Shown: positions 18,675 to 27,409 of the stretch, one piece after another
How the letters are laid out: each line of letters begins with the position of its first letter
How positions within the stretch are numbered: the first letter of the stretch is position 1
Assembly: GCA_029782215.1 (NCBI GenBank)
Contig: JAKOVD010000066.1
Location: 1-64,000, forward strand
Direction of reading: 5' to 3'
DNA from: Chloroflexota bacterium
Lineage (GTDB): Bacteria > Chloroflexota > Anaerolineae > J102
Length of the DNA: 64,000 bases
Translations under genes and position numbers: made by a program
The notes under the pieces: model-generated
Seen by the model: only the letters and a program-made list of their open reading frames with translations
What the model was told of the DNA's origin: nothing
The model's database searches: none

Positions 18675-20888
18675 ATGCTTGACAATCTGAATGCGTACGA
18701 GTGGCAGTTTGCGGCTGCGCCGCGCCGGGCGTGGGAGGCGCCTCTTGACGATCCGGCGGGGCTGCACGACTGGATCAGGGCCACGGTGCCCGGTTCGGTC
18801 CAGCGCGACTTGATGGCCGCCGGGCGTCTCCCCGATTTGTATCAGGTCCTTGACCTGGAGGAAGTGCTGGCGGGGGTGGATGCCAGCGACTGGTGGTACC
18901 GGACCACGCTGCCAGGGCTCGACGCCGGCGAAAGGGCGTGGCTGCGGTTTGAGGGCATCGATTACCAGGCGGCCGTCACGGTGCGTGGCCGCGAATTGGG
19001 CCGCGGCGCGGGCATGTTCGCCGCCCGCCAGTGGGAGGTGACCGGCTTGCTGCAGCGGGGACCTGCCGAGCTGGGGGTGCGCGTTTGGGGAGGTGGGGCG
19101 CTGCCCACCTGGCCTCGCAGCCGCGTTCGCCAGTGGCAGCGCTGGCTTGCCGCTCGCGTGCAATCCGGTATTCCTGCGTTCGACGACCGCTTGCTCACCC
19201 TCAAAGCGCCCGTGCACTTCGGCTGGGACTTTGCGCCCCGCCTGTTGGCGGCGGGCATCTGGGATGACGTCATGCTGCACAGCGCCCGCGGGGTGGGTAT
19301 TCTGGATGTCTACCCGCGCGCTGACTGGGGGACTGAACATGGCCTGGTGCTCCGCGTGGAAGTGGACGCAGACCGGCAGCGGCCGATCACCCTGATCGGA
19401 CTGCTCACGCCGGTCTCTCCGGCGCCGGAGGTGAGCTCCCAGGTCCGGCATTGGTCTATGACCGTCGATGCCGGTCGCCAGGTTCTGCATCTGCGCTGGC
19501 CGGAGGCACGGCTGCGGCCCTGGTCGACGTCTGACCGCGGTCTGCCCTATCTCTACCAGCTTCAGCTCCGGCTGAGCGACGGCGACGACCTTCTGGATGA
19601 GGTTTGCCTGCGGGTGGGCGCGCGCACCGTGGGCTGGGAAGCGGACGGCCGCCTGGTGCTCAACGGCGCGCCGCTGCGCCTGCGGGGGGTCAACTGGACT
19701 TCCCTGGACCTGCTGCGCGGCGCCCCCGACGAAGAGGCGAGGTGCCGCCAACTGCTCGAAGCCGCGGTGAAGGCAGGCATCAACGCGGTGCGCGTCTGGG
19801 GCGGGGGAGGCCGCGAGCGGGGCCTGTTCTATGATCTCTGTGATGAGCTGGGGCTGCTGGTGTGGCAGGAGATGCCCATTGCCTGCGTTTTCTTCGACCA
19901 CCTGCCTGACGACGACGGCTTTCTCACCCTGGCCTGTGCCGAAACGCGTGGCATCATCCGCCGCTTGCGCCACCACCCCAGCGTTTTTCTCTGGTGCGGG
20001 GGGAACGAGTGGGGACCGGGCCGCCATCGCCGCCTGGCGCGGGCGCTGAGCGAGGTCGCGGCCATTGAAGATCCGGCGCGGCGGTGGCTGCCGGCTTCGC
20101 CGGGACCGGGGGACAGCCACAACTGGCGCGTGTGGCACGGCAAGGCGCCGCCGCAGGTGTACGAGCGTGATCCGGCGCCTTTGATGAGCGAATTCGGCCT
20201 GGCGGCTCCCCCTGACATCGCGACACTCGCCGGCATTCTGCCCGGGCAAAAGCTCTGGCCACCTGGCGCTGCCTGGACGGCGCGCCAGGCCCAGCTTGAC
20301 AAGCTCTGGCACTACGCCGGGCCACAGGCCGCCCCGGAGAAGGCCGCGGGCACCCTGGAGGCGTTTGTGCAGGCCAGCCAATCAGCGCAGGGTCGCGGTC
20401 TGCAGGCCGGCATCGAGGCCTATCGCCTGCGTCCGGAGGCGACAGGCTGTTTCCTATGGCAGTGGAATGAACCTTGGCCTGCGATTTCCTGGAGCGTGTT
20501 TCCCTATGAGGGGCCGCCCAAACAAGCCTATGCGCAGGTGAGTCGCTCGTGCGCCCCCGTGGCGCCCCTGGCCCGCGTTTCTGAACACGCTATCGAACTG
20601 TGGGCTGTCAACGACCGGCTTGAAGCCACCGGCCCTTGCCGGCTTGAGGCCATCGTGGATGGCGATGGGGTCTGGCAGGGTGAGATCGACCTGCCGGCCA
20701 ACGATCGGGTGCATGTCGCCGCCCTGGCCCGTTCCGGCGTCATGCAGCGCCTGGTTTTGCGTCTCACCGGCCCCGGCTGGGTCGCTGAGAACGACTATGA
20801 TCTCGCCCCGCGCCCCCCGCGGGCGACGGGCTTGCCGGCCCTGGGCTGGCTGCGCCAGCGCGTGAAGGAATGGCTCCTGCGCTGGTAG
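18675..20888 (+). CDS. glycoside hydrolase family 2 protein, beta-mannosidase-like
   Basis: The 737-residue protein has an N-terminal jelly-roll with the beta-mannosidase-style VPGSVQRDLMAAG and DWWYRTTL. An immunoglobulin-like segment and a TIM barrel follow. The proposed acid/base is Glu445 in CGGNEWGPG and the proposed nucleophile is Glu506 in LMSEFGLAA; both match GH2 positions. VRVWGGGGRE and LVWQEMPIAC are further GH2 core blocks. There is no signal peptide, so it probably acts in the cytoplasm on imported or turned-over glycans. It lies 31 bases after the GT4 gene. The protein is shorter than most beta-mannosidases (about 820-850), with a reduced C-terminal domain. Confidence 0.85.
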   Translation: MLDNLNAYEWQFAAAPRRAWEAPLDDPAGLHDWIRATVPGSVQRDLMAAGRLPDLYQVLDLEEVLAGVDASDWWYRTTLPGLDAGERAWLRFEGIDYQAAVTVRGRELGRGAGMFAARQWEVTGLLQRGPAELGVRVWGGGALPTWPRSRVRQWQRWLAARVQSGIPAFDDRLLTLKAPVHFGWDFAPRLLAAGIWDDVMLHSARGVGILDVYPRADWGTEHGLVLRVEVDADRQRPITLIGLLTPVSPAPEVSSQVRHWSMTVDAGRQVLHLRWPEARLRPWSTSDRGLPYLYQLQLRLSDGDDLLDEVCLRVGARTVGWEADGRLVLNGAPLRLRGVNWTSLDLLRGAPDEEARCRQLLEAAVKAGINAVRVWGGGGRERGLFYDLCDELGLLVWQEMPIACVFFDHLPDDDGFLTLACAETRGIIRRLRHHPSVFLWCGGNEWGPGRHRRLARALSEVAAIEDPARRWLPASPGPGDSHNWRVWHGKAPPQVYERDPAPLMSEFGLAAPPDIATLAGILPGQKLWPPGAAWTARQAQLDKLWHYAGPQAAPEKAAGTLEAFVQASQSAQGRGLQAGIEAYRLRPEATGCFLWQWNEPWPAISWSVFPYEGPPKQAYAQVSRSCAPVAPLARVSEHAIELWAVNDRLEATGPCRLEAIVDGDGVWQGEIDLPANDRVHVAALARSGVMQRLVLRLTGPGWVAENDYDLAPRPPRATGLPALGWLRQRVKEWLLRW

Positions 20889-20907
20889 CAGCGCAGACGA
20901 CCTTCCG

Positions 20908-21483
20908 TCAGCGCCGCCGGCCCGTGATCTCCAACTGGCTGTCCGTGATCACCACCGAATCCACGTACACATTCTGCTCCACCGCCGCCAGGCTATCCAG
21001 ATAGGGCTGGACCAGCCGGTCAACCTGGTCGCGCAGCACCCCGCCCGCCCGGGCGCCGTTCACCGTGACCTCCTGAACGGTTGTCTGCACACGGCCATCC
21101 TGCGGGACCGCAGTCACGGCCAGCCCGACGCTGACGGGGAGAAATCCTAGAACAACCTGGGCCTGAACCCACAGCCGGCCCTGTTGGGCGTCCATGACCA
21201 CGTCCCGCACCGGCGTTGACCCCTGGGCGGCAAGGGCCCTGCGCGCCTGGTCGGCGAGCTGCTGCTCGGTGAGCACAAGCTGGAAGCGATCGGCCTGGAC
21301 ACTGCCTGCGGGCAGCGTTGGAATGGGCGTTGGGGTCGGCAAAACCGGCGTGGGCGTGAAGGTCGCCAGCAGCAGCGGCTCCTGATCAGCGGGAAGTGAC
21401 TGGCGACCGCAGCCAGCCAGCAAGACCAACCCCACCACGACACCGGCGAGGGCAAACAGCGAAAGGAAACGCGTTTTGTGCAT
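20908..21483 (-). CDS. predicted lipoprotein of unknown function
   Basis: I chose the ATG at 21483 (MHKTRFLSLF, 191 residues), which gives a clean lipoprotein signal with lipobox LAGC. The longer frame to 21537 adds a charged leader unlike a signal peptide. After the lipidated Cys there is a Thr/Pro-rich spacer (PTPTPIPTLP), then a soluble domain with alternating strands and helices. I do not recognise a named domain. Its layout (amphipathic helix near LVLTEQQLADQARRAL, then several strands) suggests an extracytoplasmic binding or assembly domain. It lies 60 bases downstream of the CPBP protease gene on the same strand and may share its transcript. Confidence 0.65.
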   Translation of the reverse strand: MHKTRFLSLFALAGVVVGLVLLAGCGRQSLPADQEPLLLATFTPTPVLPTPTPIPTLPAGSVQADRFQLVLTEQQLADQARRALAAQGSTPVRDVVMDAQQGRLWVQAQVVLGFLPVSVGLAVTAVPQDGRVQTTVQEVTVNGARAGGVLRDQVDRLVQPYLDSLAAVEQNVYVDSVVITDSQLEITGRRR

Positions 21484-21543
21484 ATGAATTAAGACGGCGC
21501 CGCGCCGTTTTCCGTTCCCCGGCGCTTGATGAAGCATCTCCGC

Positions 21544-22620
21544 CTACTGCGGCCACAGGTTGAGAAGGGTCAGCAGCCCGATCGACATGTTGTAGAAGGC
21601 ATGCACGAACATCGAAGTGGTCGTGTTGGCGCGCTGGCGAACCAGGCCGAGCACCAGGCCGATGCCCAACACGATCGCCGTGCTGGCGGTGATGCCGTAG
21701 TTGCTGTGCAGCAGGGCAAACAGCACGGCCGTCAGGATGAGGCCAAAGCGAGGATGGAGGGCGCCGCGGAAGAGCGATTCCTCGCCTAGTGCCGCGGCAA
21801 CGCCCAGCGTGACGACGCCGACAAGCGAGTGCGTCAAGGGCCCGATGAACTGCTCGCCCAGGCGCTCGACGTCCTGGTTCCAACCGATGCCGGTCATCTT
21901 CATCAGGTAGTCGAGCGGAATGAGAATCACTGCCAGCGCAATGCCGATCATCGTGCCCACCAGCACCTGGCGCCATGTGGGCCGGACGATGGCCAGGCGC
22001 CTCAGGCTTTGGCGAAGATCGCGACGAGCCAGGAACCCGACGCCGACCAGCGCCATCAGGACAAAGGCGAGCTCCTGCACCCACGTCAGCCGGAGAACGG
22101 AGCCGGGATCGGTAGCCGGGCCGTTTTCGGCGAGGTCGGCCAGATTGCCGAGGCCAAAGGCGACCGTCGCCCATAGGTTGACGATGACGAGCATCGTGTA
22201 CGAGAGCGCCACGGCATGCACGGTGCTGCGGGCGTCGATGCCGATGAAGCGGGCGATCAGCCGTCGTACGGGGGGGAGCAGAAGCACCAGGCCCACAAGG
22301 GCCGGGAGCCAGAAGGCCATGCCGAGCATGGGCAGCCGGAGCAGCAGTTCGCGGGCGGCTTCAGGCTTCAGGCCGCCAAAATTGCCCATGGCGTCGATCG
22401 TGGACTGCAGGCTTGCCTGGGCGCGCAACAGGACCCCAAACAAGCTCAACAGGATGCCCACGAAGAAGAGGAAGGTCCACAGCAGCCCCAGCACGAAATA
22501 GGCTGCCACGGTGAAGGCCCCGCCCGGCTGCCCTTTTTCCCGCTGGCCATCGGCGACATTGGCCAGCCAAAGGATGAGCAGGAGAGGCAAGAACAGCGCC
22601 ACAATGCTGATAACGTCCAA
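21544..22620 (-). CDS. CPBP family intramembrane glutamic protease
   Basis: The 358-residue protein has about eight membrane helices. The conserved Abi/CPBP (Rce1-like) motifs are present near the C-terminus: GEESLFRGAL (the EExxxR motif) and, about 20 residues on, the second motif FALLHSNYG with its histidine. Family members cleave membrane-embedded or prenylated substrates, or act in bacteriocin immunity; the substrate here is unknown. The gene starts 12 bases after the GNAT gene stop and is followed by a lipoprotein gene, forming a leftward three-gene unit under the promoter at 23236-23264. Confidence 0.85.
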   Translation of the reverse strand: MDVISIVALFLPLLLILWLANVADGQREKGQPGGAFTVAAYFVLGLLWTFLFFVGILLSLFGVLLRAQASLQSTIDAMGNFGGLKPEAARELLLRLPMLGMAFWLPALVGLVLLLPPVRRLIARFIGIDARSTVHAVALSYTMLVIVNLWATVAFGLGNLADLAENGPATDPGSVLRLTWVQELAFVLMALVGVGFLARRDLRQSLRRLAIVRPTWRQVLVGTMIGIALAVILIPLDYLMKMTGIGWNQDVERLGEQFIGPLTHSLVGVVTLGVAAALGEESLFRGALHPRFGLILTAVLFALLHSNYGITASTAIVLGIGLVLGLVRQRANTTTSMFVHAFYNMSIGLLTLLNLWPQ

Positions 22621-22632
22621 GTCTAATGTCTC

Positions 22633-23157
22633 CTAGCGGCGAGCTTCCCATTCCTGCCGGAGGATGCTCATTAAAAGCAGATCGTGCCAGCGGCCGTGCC
22701 GCCATTCCGCCTCGCGGAAGCGACCTTCGTGGACAAAACCGACCTTTTCATAGGCCCGAATGCCGCGCGTGTTTTCACTGAAGACGCGCAGACAGATGCG
22801 GTGCAGATTCAGTTGGGCGAAGCCGTAGTCCACGATGGTCCGCAGGATGTCCTGCCCCAGGCCCTGGTTCCACAGGTCCTTCTCGCCGATGAACAGGCCC
22901 ACCTCGGCGCCCTGGTTCTTGTGGTCGTGCAGGTGCAGCCCGGTTCCGCCGATGTGGTGGCCGTCGAGTTCGACGGCGAAGTTGATGACGTCGGGGTCCT
23001 GATTCTGCCGGTCATACCAGGCTTGTTCCTGGGCCAGGTTCATGGGCCGGTAGAAGCCAAAGTATGCGAGCAGGTCGGTGTCCGCCATCCAACGTACATA
23101 GGCTGGCAGGTCCGGCGCCTCGATCGGTCGGAGCACAACGCGCTTACCCTTGAGCAT
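22633..23157 (-). CDS. RimJ/RimL-type GNAT N-acetyltransferase
   Basis: The 174-residue single GNAT domain begins MLKGKRVVLRPIEAPDLPAY. It contains the acetyl-CoA motif region EKDLWNQGLGQDILRTIVDY (a variant of the Q/RxxGxG/A loop) and RICLRVFSENTRGIRAYEKVGF, the helix and strand typical of the RimJ/RimL subgroup. It moves an acetyl group from acetyl-CoA to an amine; likely targets are protein N-termini or small amines, but the substrate cannot be read from sequence. It is first gene of the leftward unit with the CPBP protease. Confidence 0.87.
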   Translation of the reverse strand: MLKGKRVVLRPIEAPDLPAYVRWMADTDLLAYFGFYRPMNLAQEQAWYDRQNQDPDVINFAVELDGHHIGGTGLHLHDHKNQGAEVGLFIGEKDLWNQGLGQDILRTIVDYGFAQLNLHRICLRVFSENTRGIRAYEKVGFVHEGRFREAEWRHGRWHDLLLMSILRQEWEARR

Positions 23158-23235
23158 GAGATTCCTCGTGTCATGTCAGCGACCGGGTGGCGGCCGGCTG
23201 ATTCCATCGCGCCCCTGGAGGCGCCGGCAGAAAGA

Positions 23236-23264
23236 AGTATAGCGAAGCGGCGGCAGCCACCCAA
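23236..23264 (-). promoter_or_regulatory. promoter of the GNAT-CPBP-lipoprotein unit
   Basis: On the minus strand, TTGGGT (23264-23259), a 17-bp spacer and TATACT (23241-23236) lie about 80 bases upstream of the GNAT start. Confidence 0.68.
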
Positions 23265-23301
23265 ACCCTGCCCGGCCGCAGCCATCATGTCCGGCGCACG
23301 T

Positions 23302-23330
23302 TTGGCTGCGCGAGTTCACCTGGCTATACT
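23302..23330 (+). promoter_or_regulatory. promoter of pepF and following genes
   Basis: TTGGCT (23302-23307), a 17-bp spacer and TATACT (23325-23330) lie 52 bases before the pepF ATG. It is back to back with the leftward promoter at 23236-23264. Confidence 0.7.
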
Positions 23331-23381
23331 TTCTGTGTGCCCGCGTAGAGGCGATCTCAGGAAGAAAAGGTCGTGGTGTTC

Positions 23382-25097
23382 ATGTCGCACAACTATCCAA
23401 CGTTCGACCCCCTTGATTGGCAGGCTATCCAGCCGCATTTCGATGCCTTGCTCGCCGCCGACATCAAACCGGCGACGGCACGCGATTGGCTGCAGGCCTG
23501 GAGCGATCTGTCTTCGGTCCTGGAAGAGGCAACCGCCCAGATCTATCGCGAGATCACGGAGAACACGGCCGATTCTGAGGCCGACGCGCGCTTCCGCAGA
23601 CTGGTCACAGAAATCGCACCGGCCGCGGCCAGGGCCGAGCAAGCGCTGAAACAGAAGTTCCTCGCCCTGCGCGATTACACGCCTACCGGGGAAACGAGCC
23701 TCCTGCACCGGCGTCTGCAGACAGAAGCCGATCTCTTTCGCGATGAGAATGTCAGCCTGCAAAGCGAGCTGCGCCTGTTGGACAAGCAGTATGATGAGAT
23801 CATCGGCGGGCTGTCGGTCACCTGGCAAGACGAGAGCTACGCCATTCCGCAGGCAAATGCCCTCCTCCACAGCGCCGATCGCGGGACACGGGAAGCGGTC
23901 TGGCGCCTGGCGCTCGACGCCTATCTCGGCCGCCGCCAGGACCTGAACACCCTGTTCCTGACCATGTTGGAGCGGAGGCGCCGGTTGGCCGCCAATGCCG
24001 GGCTGGCTGACTTCCGCGAGTATCAGTGGCGGGATATGGCCAGGTTCGACTACAGCCCCGCCGACTGCATGACCCTGCATGGGGCCGTCGCCGATGAGGT
24101 GGTGCCGCTGGCGACGGAGTTGTATCGGTCTCTGGCCGATGGCGCCGGTTCGGGCGCCGTGCGCGCCTGGGAAACGAGCCTGGAGAGCCCGTGGATGACG
24201 ACCATGAGCCGCCATCCGGCGCCGATCGCCGCTTTCGAGAGCGTAGCCGTCCTGGAAGAGACCGGGCAGGCCGTGTTCAACCGCGTGGACCCGCGCTTTG
24301 GCGACGACTACCGGGCCATGCGCGACGGCTTCCTGGACCTGGAGGCGCGGCCCAATAAGGCGCCCGGCGCTTACTGCAACAGCTTTCCGGTGAGCGGCAA
24401 GCCCTACATCTTCATGAGCGCTGCCGGCACCGTGGCGAACTTTACCACCCTAATGCACGAAGCCGGCCACGCCTTCCATTTTGCCGAATCCATCCGCCAC
24501 CAGTCTCTCCACTGGAACTACAATGGTCCGATGGAGTTCTGTGAGGTGGCTTCGATGGGCATGGAGCTGCTCAGCTCTCCCTACTGGTCTCGTGAGAAGG
24601 GGGGCTACTACTCGGAAGAGGACGCCCGGCGGGCGCTGGCCGAGGAGCTGACCAGCATCGTCTTCTTCCTGCCCTATATGGCGGTCGTCGATAGCTTCCA
24701 GCATTGGCTGTACGCCGAGGCCCCGGCTGAGGTGGACGTCGCCGACATCGACCGCATATGGTGCGAGCTGTGGGATCGCTATCTGCCCGGCATCGACTAC
24801 AGCGGCATGCAGGCGCAGAAAGAGACCGGTTGGCACCGCAAAGGCCATATCTTCGGCGTGCCGTTCTACTACGTCGAGTATGGATTGGCGCAGTTGGGCG
24901 CACTGCAGGTCTGGCGCAATGCCCTGCAGGACCAGGAGCGGGCCGTGGCCCAATACCGCTCGGCGCTGGGCCTGGGTTACACGCGCTCCCTGCCGGAGCT
25001 CTTTGCTGCCGCTGGCGCCCGGTTTGCCTTCGACCGCCGCACTGTCAGCGACCTGGTGTCGCTGCTGCGGCGGCAGCTCGACCATCTCGGTGTCTGA
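23382..25097 (+). CDS. pepF: M3 family oligoendopeptidase (PepF-like)
   Basis: The protein is about 571 residues from the ATG at 23382; two GTG codons just upstream (23373, 23376) are in frame but less likely. Zinc site HEAGHAFHF starts near residue 359, with the third ligand Glu in EFCEVASMGME about 25 residues on, as in M3 peptidases. The helical N-terminus and C-terminal ALGLGYTRSLPELFAAAGARF are typical of the PepF group. It degrades short cytoplasmic peptides. The protein has no signal sequence. The dehydrogenase subunit gene begins 2 bases after the stop, so the two are translationally close, though the functional link is unclear. Confidence 0.9.
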   Translation: MSHNYPTFDPLDWQAIQPHFDALLAADIKPATARDWLQAWSDLSSVLEEATAQIYREITENTADSEADARFRRLVTEIAPAAARAEQALKQKFLALRDYTPTGETSLLHRRLQTEADLFRDENVSLQSELRLLDKQYDEIIGGLSVTWQDESYAIPQANALLHSADRGTREAVWRLALDAYLGRRQDLNTLFLTMLERRRRLAANAGLADFREYQWRDMARFDYSPADCMTLHGAVADEVVPLATELYRSLADGAGSGAVRAWETSLESPWMTTMSRHPAPIAAFESVAVLEETGQAVFNRVDPRFGDDYRAMRDGFLDLEARPNKAPGAYCNSFPVSGKPYIFMSAAGTVANFTTLMHEAGHAFHFAESIRHQSLHWNYNGPMEFCEVASMGMELLSSPYWSREKGGYYSEEDARRALAEELTSIVFFLPYMAVVDSFQHWLYAEAPAEVDVADIDRIWCELWDRYLPGIDYSGMQAQKETGWHRKGHIFGVPFYYVEYGLAQLGALQVWRNALQDQERAVAQYRSALGLGYTRSLPELFAAAGARFAFDRRTVSDLVSLLRRQLDHLGV

Positions 25098-25099
25098 AC

Positions 25100-26065
25100 A
25101 TGGCGCATTCGGCAGCGCGGCGCCTGGACCTCTACTATTGGATGCGGCTCACCCGCGTCTTTGACGAGCGCATGCTTGCCGTCTGGAAGCAGGGCCGCGG
25201 GGTGGGGAGCACCTTCAGCCAGCGCGGACACGAAGCCATCGGCGTCGGTGCGGCCTACGCCCTGGCGCCGGAGGATGTGGTGGCGCCGATGCACCGTGAC
25301 CTGGGGTGTTATCTGGTGCGCGGGCTATCGCCGCGCCGCATCTTCGCCAGTCTGCTGGGACGGGCGACGGGGGTCTCTGCCGGCCGCGACGCCAATCTGC
25401 ACGGTATGGGCGACCTGGACTTGAATATCATCGGCTTCATCAGCCACCTGCCGCAATCACTGCCGGTCACACTGGGCGTGGCCATGGCTTTTCGCTACCG
25501 TGATGAGCGGCGGGTCGCACTCACGTTCTTCGGCGACGGTTCGAGCCATGCCGGCGTGGTCCATGAGGTGCTCAACATGGCGGCTCTCTGGCAGGCGCCG
25601 CTGGTGATGGTCGTCGAGAACAACCAGTATGCCTACTCCACCCCTTTGCACCAGCAGATGCGGGTGACGAACATCGCCGGCCGGGCAGCGGCCTATGGGA
25701 TTCCCGGCGTGGCGGTCGATGGCAATGATGTCGAGGCTGTCTATGCCGCGGTCACCGAGGCCGTGGATCGGGCGCGGATGGGCGATGGACCGACGCTCAT
25801 TGAGGCCGCTACCATGCGCATGCTCGGTCATGCCATCCACGACGGCGCCGAGTACGTGCCCCGCGATCTGCTTGCCGCCTGGGAGGCCAAGGACCCGGTG
25901 CGCCGGTACGAGACACGCCTGCTGGACGATGGCATTGCTGACCAGGCCGAGCTGGATGAGATCGGGCGCCGCTGCGAGATCGAGGTTGAGGACGCCATCG
26001 CGTTCGCGGAAACGAGCCCCTGGCCTGACCCTGCCACGGTCACCCACGGCGTCTATGCAGGTTGA
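25100..26065 (+). CDS. thiamine-diphosphate-dependent 2-oxo acid dehydrogenase, E1 alpha subunit
   Basis: The 321-residue protein from the ATG at 25100 (MAHSAARRLD) matches E1-alpha of pyruvate, branched-chain 2-oxo acid or acetoin dehydrogenases. The thiamine diphosphate motif GDGSSHAGVVHEVLN continues to VVENNQYAYSTP. FSQRGHEAIGVG is the entrance of the cofactor site. E1-alpha normally forms an alpha2beta2 heterotetramer. No E1-beta, E2 or E3 gene is present anywhere in this window, so it is an orphan subunit here. The frame extends upstream to 24758 but that part overlaps pepF and is rejected. The exact substrate cannot be assigned. Confidence 0.88.
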   Translation: MAHSAARRLDLYYWMRLTRVFDERMLAVWKQGRGVGSTFSQRGHEAIGVGAAYALAPEDVVAPMHRDLGCYLVRGLSPRRIFASLLGRATGVSAGRDANLHGMGDLDLNIIGFISHLPQSLPVTLGVAMAFRYRDERRVALTFFGDGSSHAGVVHEVLNMAALWQAPLVMVVENNQYAYSTPLHQQMRVTNIAGRAAAYGIPGVAVDGNDVEAVYAAVTEAVDRARMGDGPTLIEAATMRMLGHAIHDGAEYVPRDLLAAWEAKDPVRRYETRLLDDGIADQAELDEIGRRCEIEVEDAIAFAETSPWPDPATVTHGVYAG

Positions 26066-26077
26066 GAGGCTTCGTTG

Positions 26078-26431
26078 ATGTCCGATCCTATCCTTCTGGC
26101 CGACAGGAATTGCACCCGCGCAGGCCGCGACGCTCGTCCCCTCACCAACGAGGAGATCGCCGCCCTCCTCCGCGAGATCCCTGGGTGGCGCCTCGTTGAA
26201 AGCGGGGAAGTCACTCGCCTCGATCGGGTCTTTGCTTTCCGGGATTTTGCCGAGGCGCTCGCTTTCACCGATGCTGTGGGTGCGATGGCGGAGGCGCAGG
26301 ATCATCATCCGGCGCTGACCACGGAATGGGGGCGCGTCACCGTGCAGTGGTGGACGCATACGGTGAAAGGGCTGCACCTGAATGACTTCATCGCTGCCGC
26401 CAAAACCGACCGCCTGTATGCCGGTCGCTAG
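26078..26431 (+). CDS. phhB: 4a-hydroxytetrahydrobiopterin dehydratase (pterin carbinolamine dehydratase)
   Basis: The 117-residue protein has the PCD motif: AEAQDHHPALTTEWGRV supplies the two histidines, WWTHTVKGLHLNDF completes it. It dehydrates the 4a-carbinolamine formed by pterin-dependent hydroxylases. No aromatic amino acid hydroxylase is in the window; in many bacteria PCD homologues serve molybdopterin or folate-related steps instead. It begins 12 bases after the E1-alpha stop. The symbol phhB is by family, not by demonstrated partner. Confidence 0.87.
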   Translation: MSDPILLADRNCTRAGRDARPLTNEEIAALLREIPGWRLVESGEVTRLDRVFAFRDFAEALAFTDAVGAMAEAQDHHPALTTEWGRVTVQWWTHTVKGLHLNDFIAAAKTDRLYAGR

Positions 26432-26462
26432 TTCGCGGCGGCGTTGTGAGCGTATCTGGATG

Positions 26463-26488
26463 CGGCATCTCGAGGATGCGGCGTTTTG
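26463..26488 (+). terminator. weak hairpin after the pterin dehydratase gene
   Basis: GCATCT and GGATGC form a short 6-bp stem (one G-U) with a CGA loop, followed by GGCGTTTTG. It could be a weak terminator. A 9-base direct repeat, GGATGCGGC, occurs at 26458-26466 and 26475-26483. Confidence 0.3.
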
Positions 26489-26519
26489 ACATGGTGCAGG
26501 GCCAAGGAACAGATTGCTC

Positions 26520-27338
26520 ATGAACGATTTTGCCGACAAAGTGGTCATTGTGACCGGCGCCTCCAGCGGGATTGGACGGGCTACCGCCATCGCCTTCTAC
26601 CGTGCCGGCGCCCGCTTGGCGCTTGCCGCGCGCAGCACGGCTGACCTGGAGCAGCTCGCGGTGGAGTTTGGCGGCGACGACATGGCGATTCCTTTTACCC
26701 TCGACGTGGCCAACCCGGATCAGTGCCAAGCGCTCATCGATCGCACCGTCGCCCATTTTGGCGGCGTCGACGTGCTCATCAACAACGCCGGCATGATCGT
26801 TTCGGGACCGTTCGAGCATCTGCAGCCGGGTGACATCGAACGGCAGTTTGCCGTCAACTATTTCGGGGCCGTCTACTGCACCCGGGCAGCTCTTCCCCAT
26901 CTCAAAAAGAGCCGGGGGGTGGTGGTGAATGTGTCGTCTGTCGCCGGGTTCGTCGGCGTGCCGACGAGCGGCGCCTACAGCGCCTCGAAAGCGGCGTTGA
27001 ACAGCCTCGGGCAGAGCCTTGCCGCCGAGCTGAAGCCCCACGGTGTGGCCGTCGTGACTGTTTGTCCCTACTTTACCAGCGGCGCCCAACTGTCCCGGAA
27101 GGGCATCCTGCGCCAGGGCAGCCGCCACAAGGCACGGCTGGAGGGACAGCAGGAGCGACCGCCGCGCCAGGCCCCTGGCACCCAGCCGGTCGCCGTGGTC
27201 GCCGACGCCATCCTGAACGCCGCGGCGCACCGGCGGCGGCTGGTGGTGCTCAGTCCCTTTGGCCGGTTGATCTGGCGTGTGGAGCGCTGGGCGCCGTGGC
27301 TGGTGGATCGGGTGCTCCCGCTGGCCATGCGTATGTAG
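26520..27338 (+). CDS. short-chain dehydrogenase/reductase (SDR)
   Basis: The 272-residue classical SDR has the NAD(P) motif VTGASSGIGRA near residues 11-21. VLINNAGM, a catalytic serine in VNVSSVAGFVG and YSASKAALNSL with the catalytic Tyr/Lys follow. A basic segment after the catalytic core (LRQGSRHKARLEGQQERP) suggests membrane-surface or unusual substrate contact. The ATG at 26520 is preceded by an AAGGA ribosome site; a TTG at 26514 is also in frame. It reduces or oxidises a hydroxyl or ketone of unknown identity. Confidence 0.88.
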   Translation: MNDFADKVVIVTGASSGIGRATAIAFYRAGARLALAARSTADLEQLAVEFGGDDMAIPFTLDVANPDQCQALIDRTVAHFGGVDVLINNAGMIVSGPFEHLQPGDIERQFAVNYFGAVYCTRAALPHLKKSRGVVVNVSSVAGFVGVPTSGAYSASKAALNSLGQSLAAELKPHGVAVVTVCPYFTSGAQLSRKGILRQGSRHKARLEGQQERPPRQAPGTQPVAVVADAILNAAAHRRRLVVLSPFGRLIWRVERWAPWLVDRVLPLAMRM

Positions 27339-27409
27339 GGAACCTTTCTCCGGGCTTGGGGCACTTCTGCGGTATACTTAGGGTTCAAATCTATGCCCTC
27401 GAGACCACT

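Noticed and set aside
18279-20381. 700-codon open frame antisense to the GH2 gene
   Set aside because: It spans two real genes on the other strand and has the Arg/Pro/Gln-rich composition of a GC-driven shadow.
27373-27378. TATACT as a separate promoter for the translin gene
   Set aside because: No acceptable -35 box lies 16-19 bp upstream. It may still be real but is not supported.
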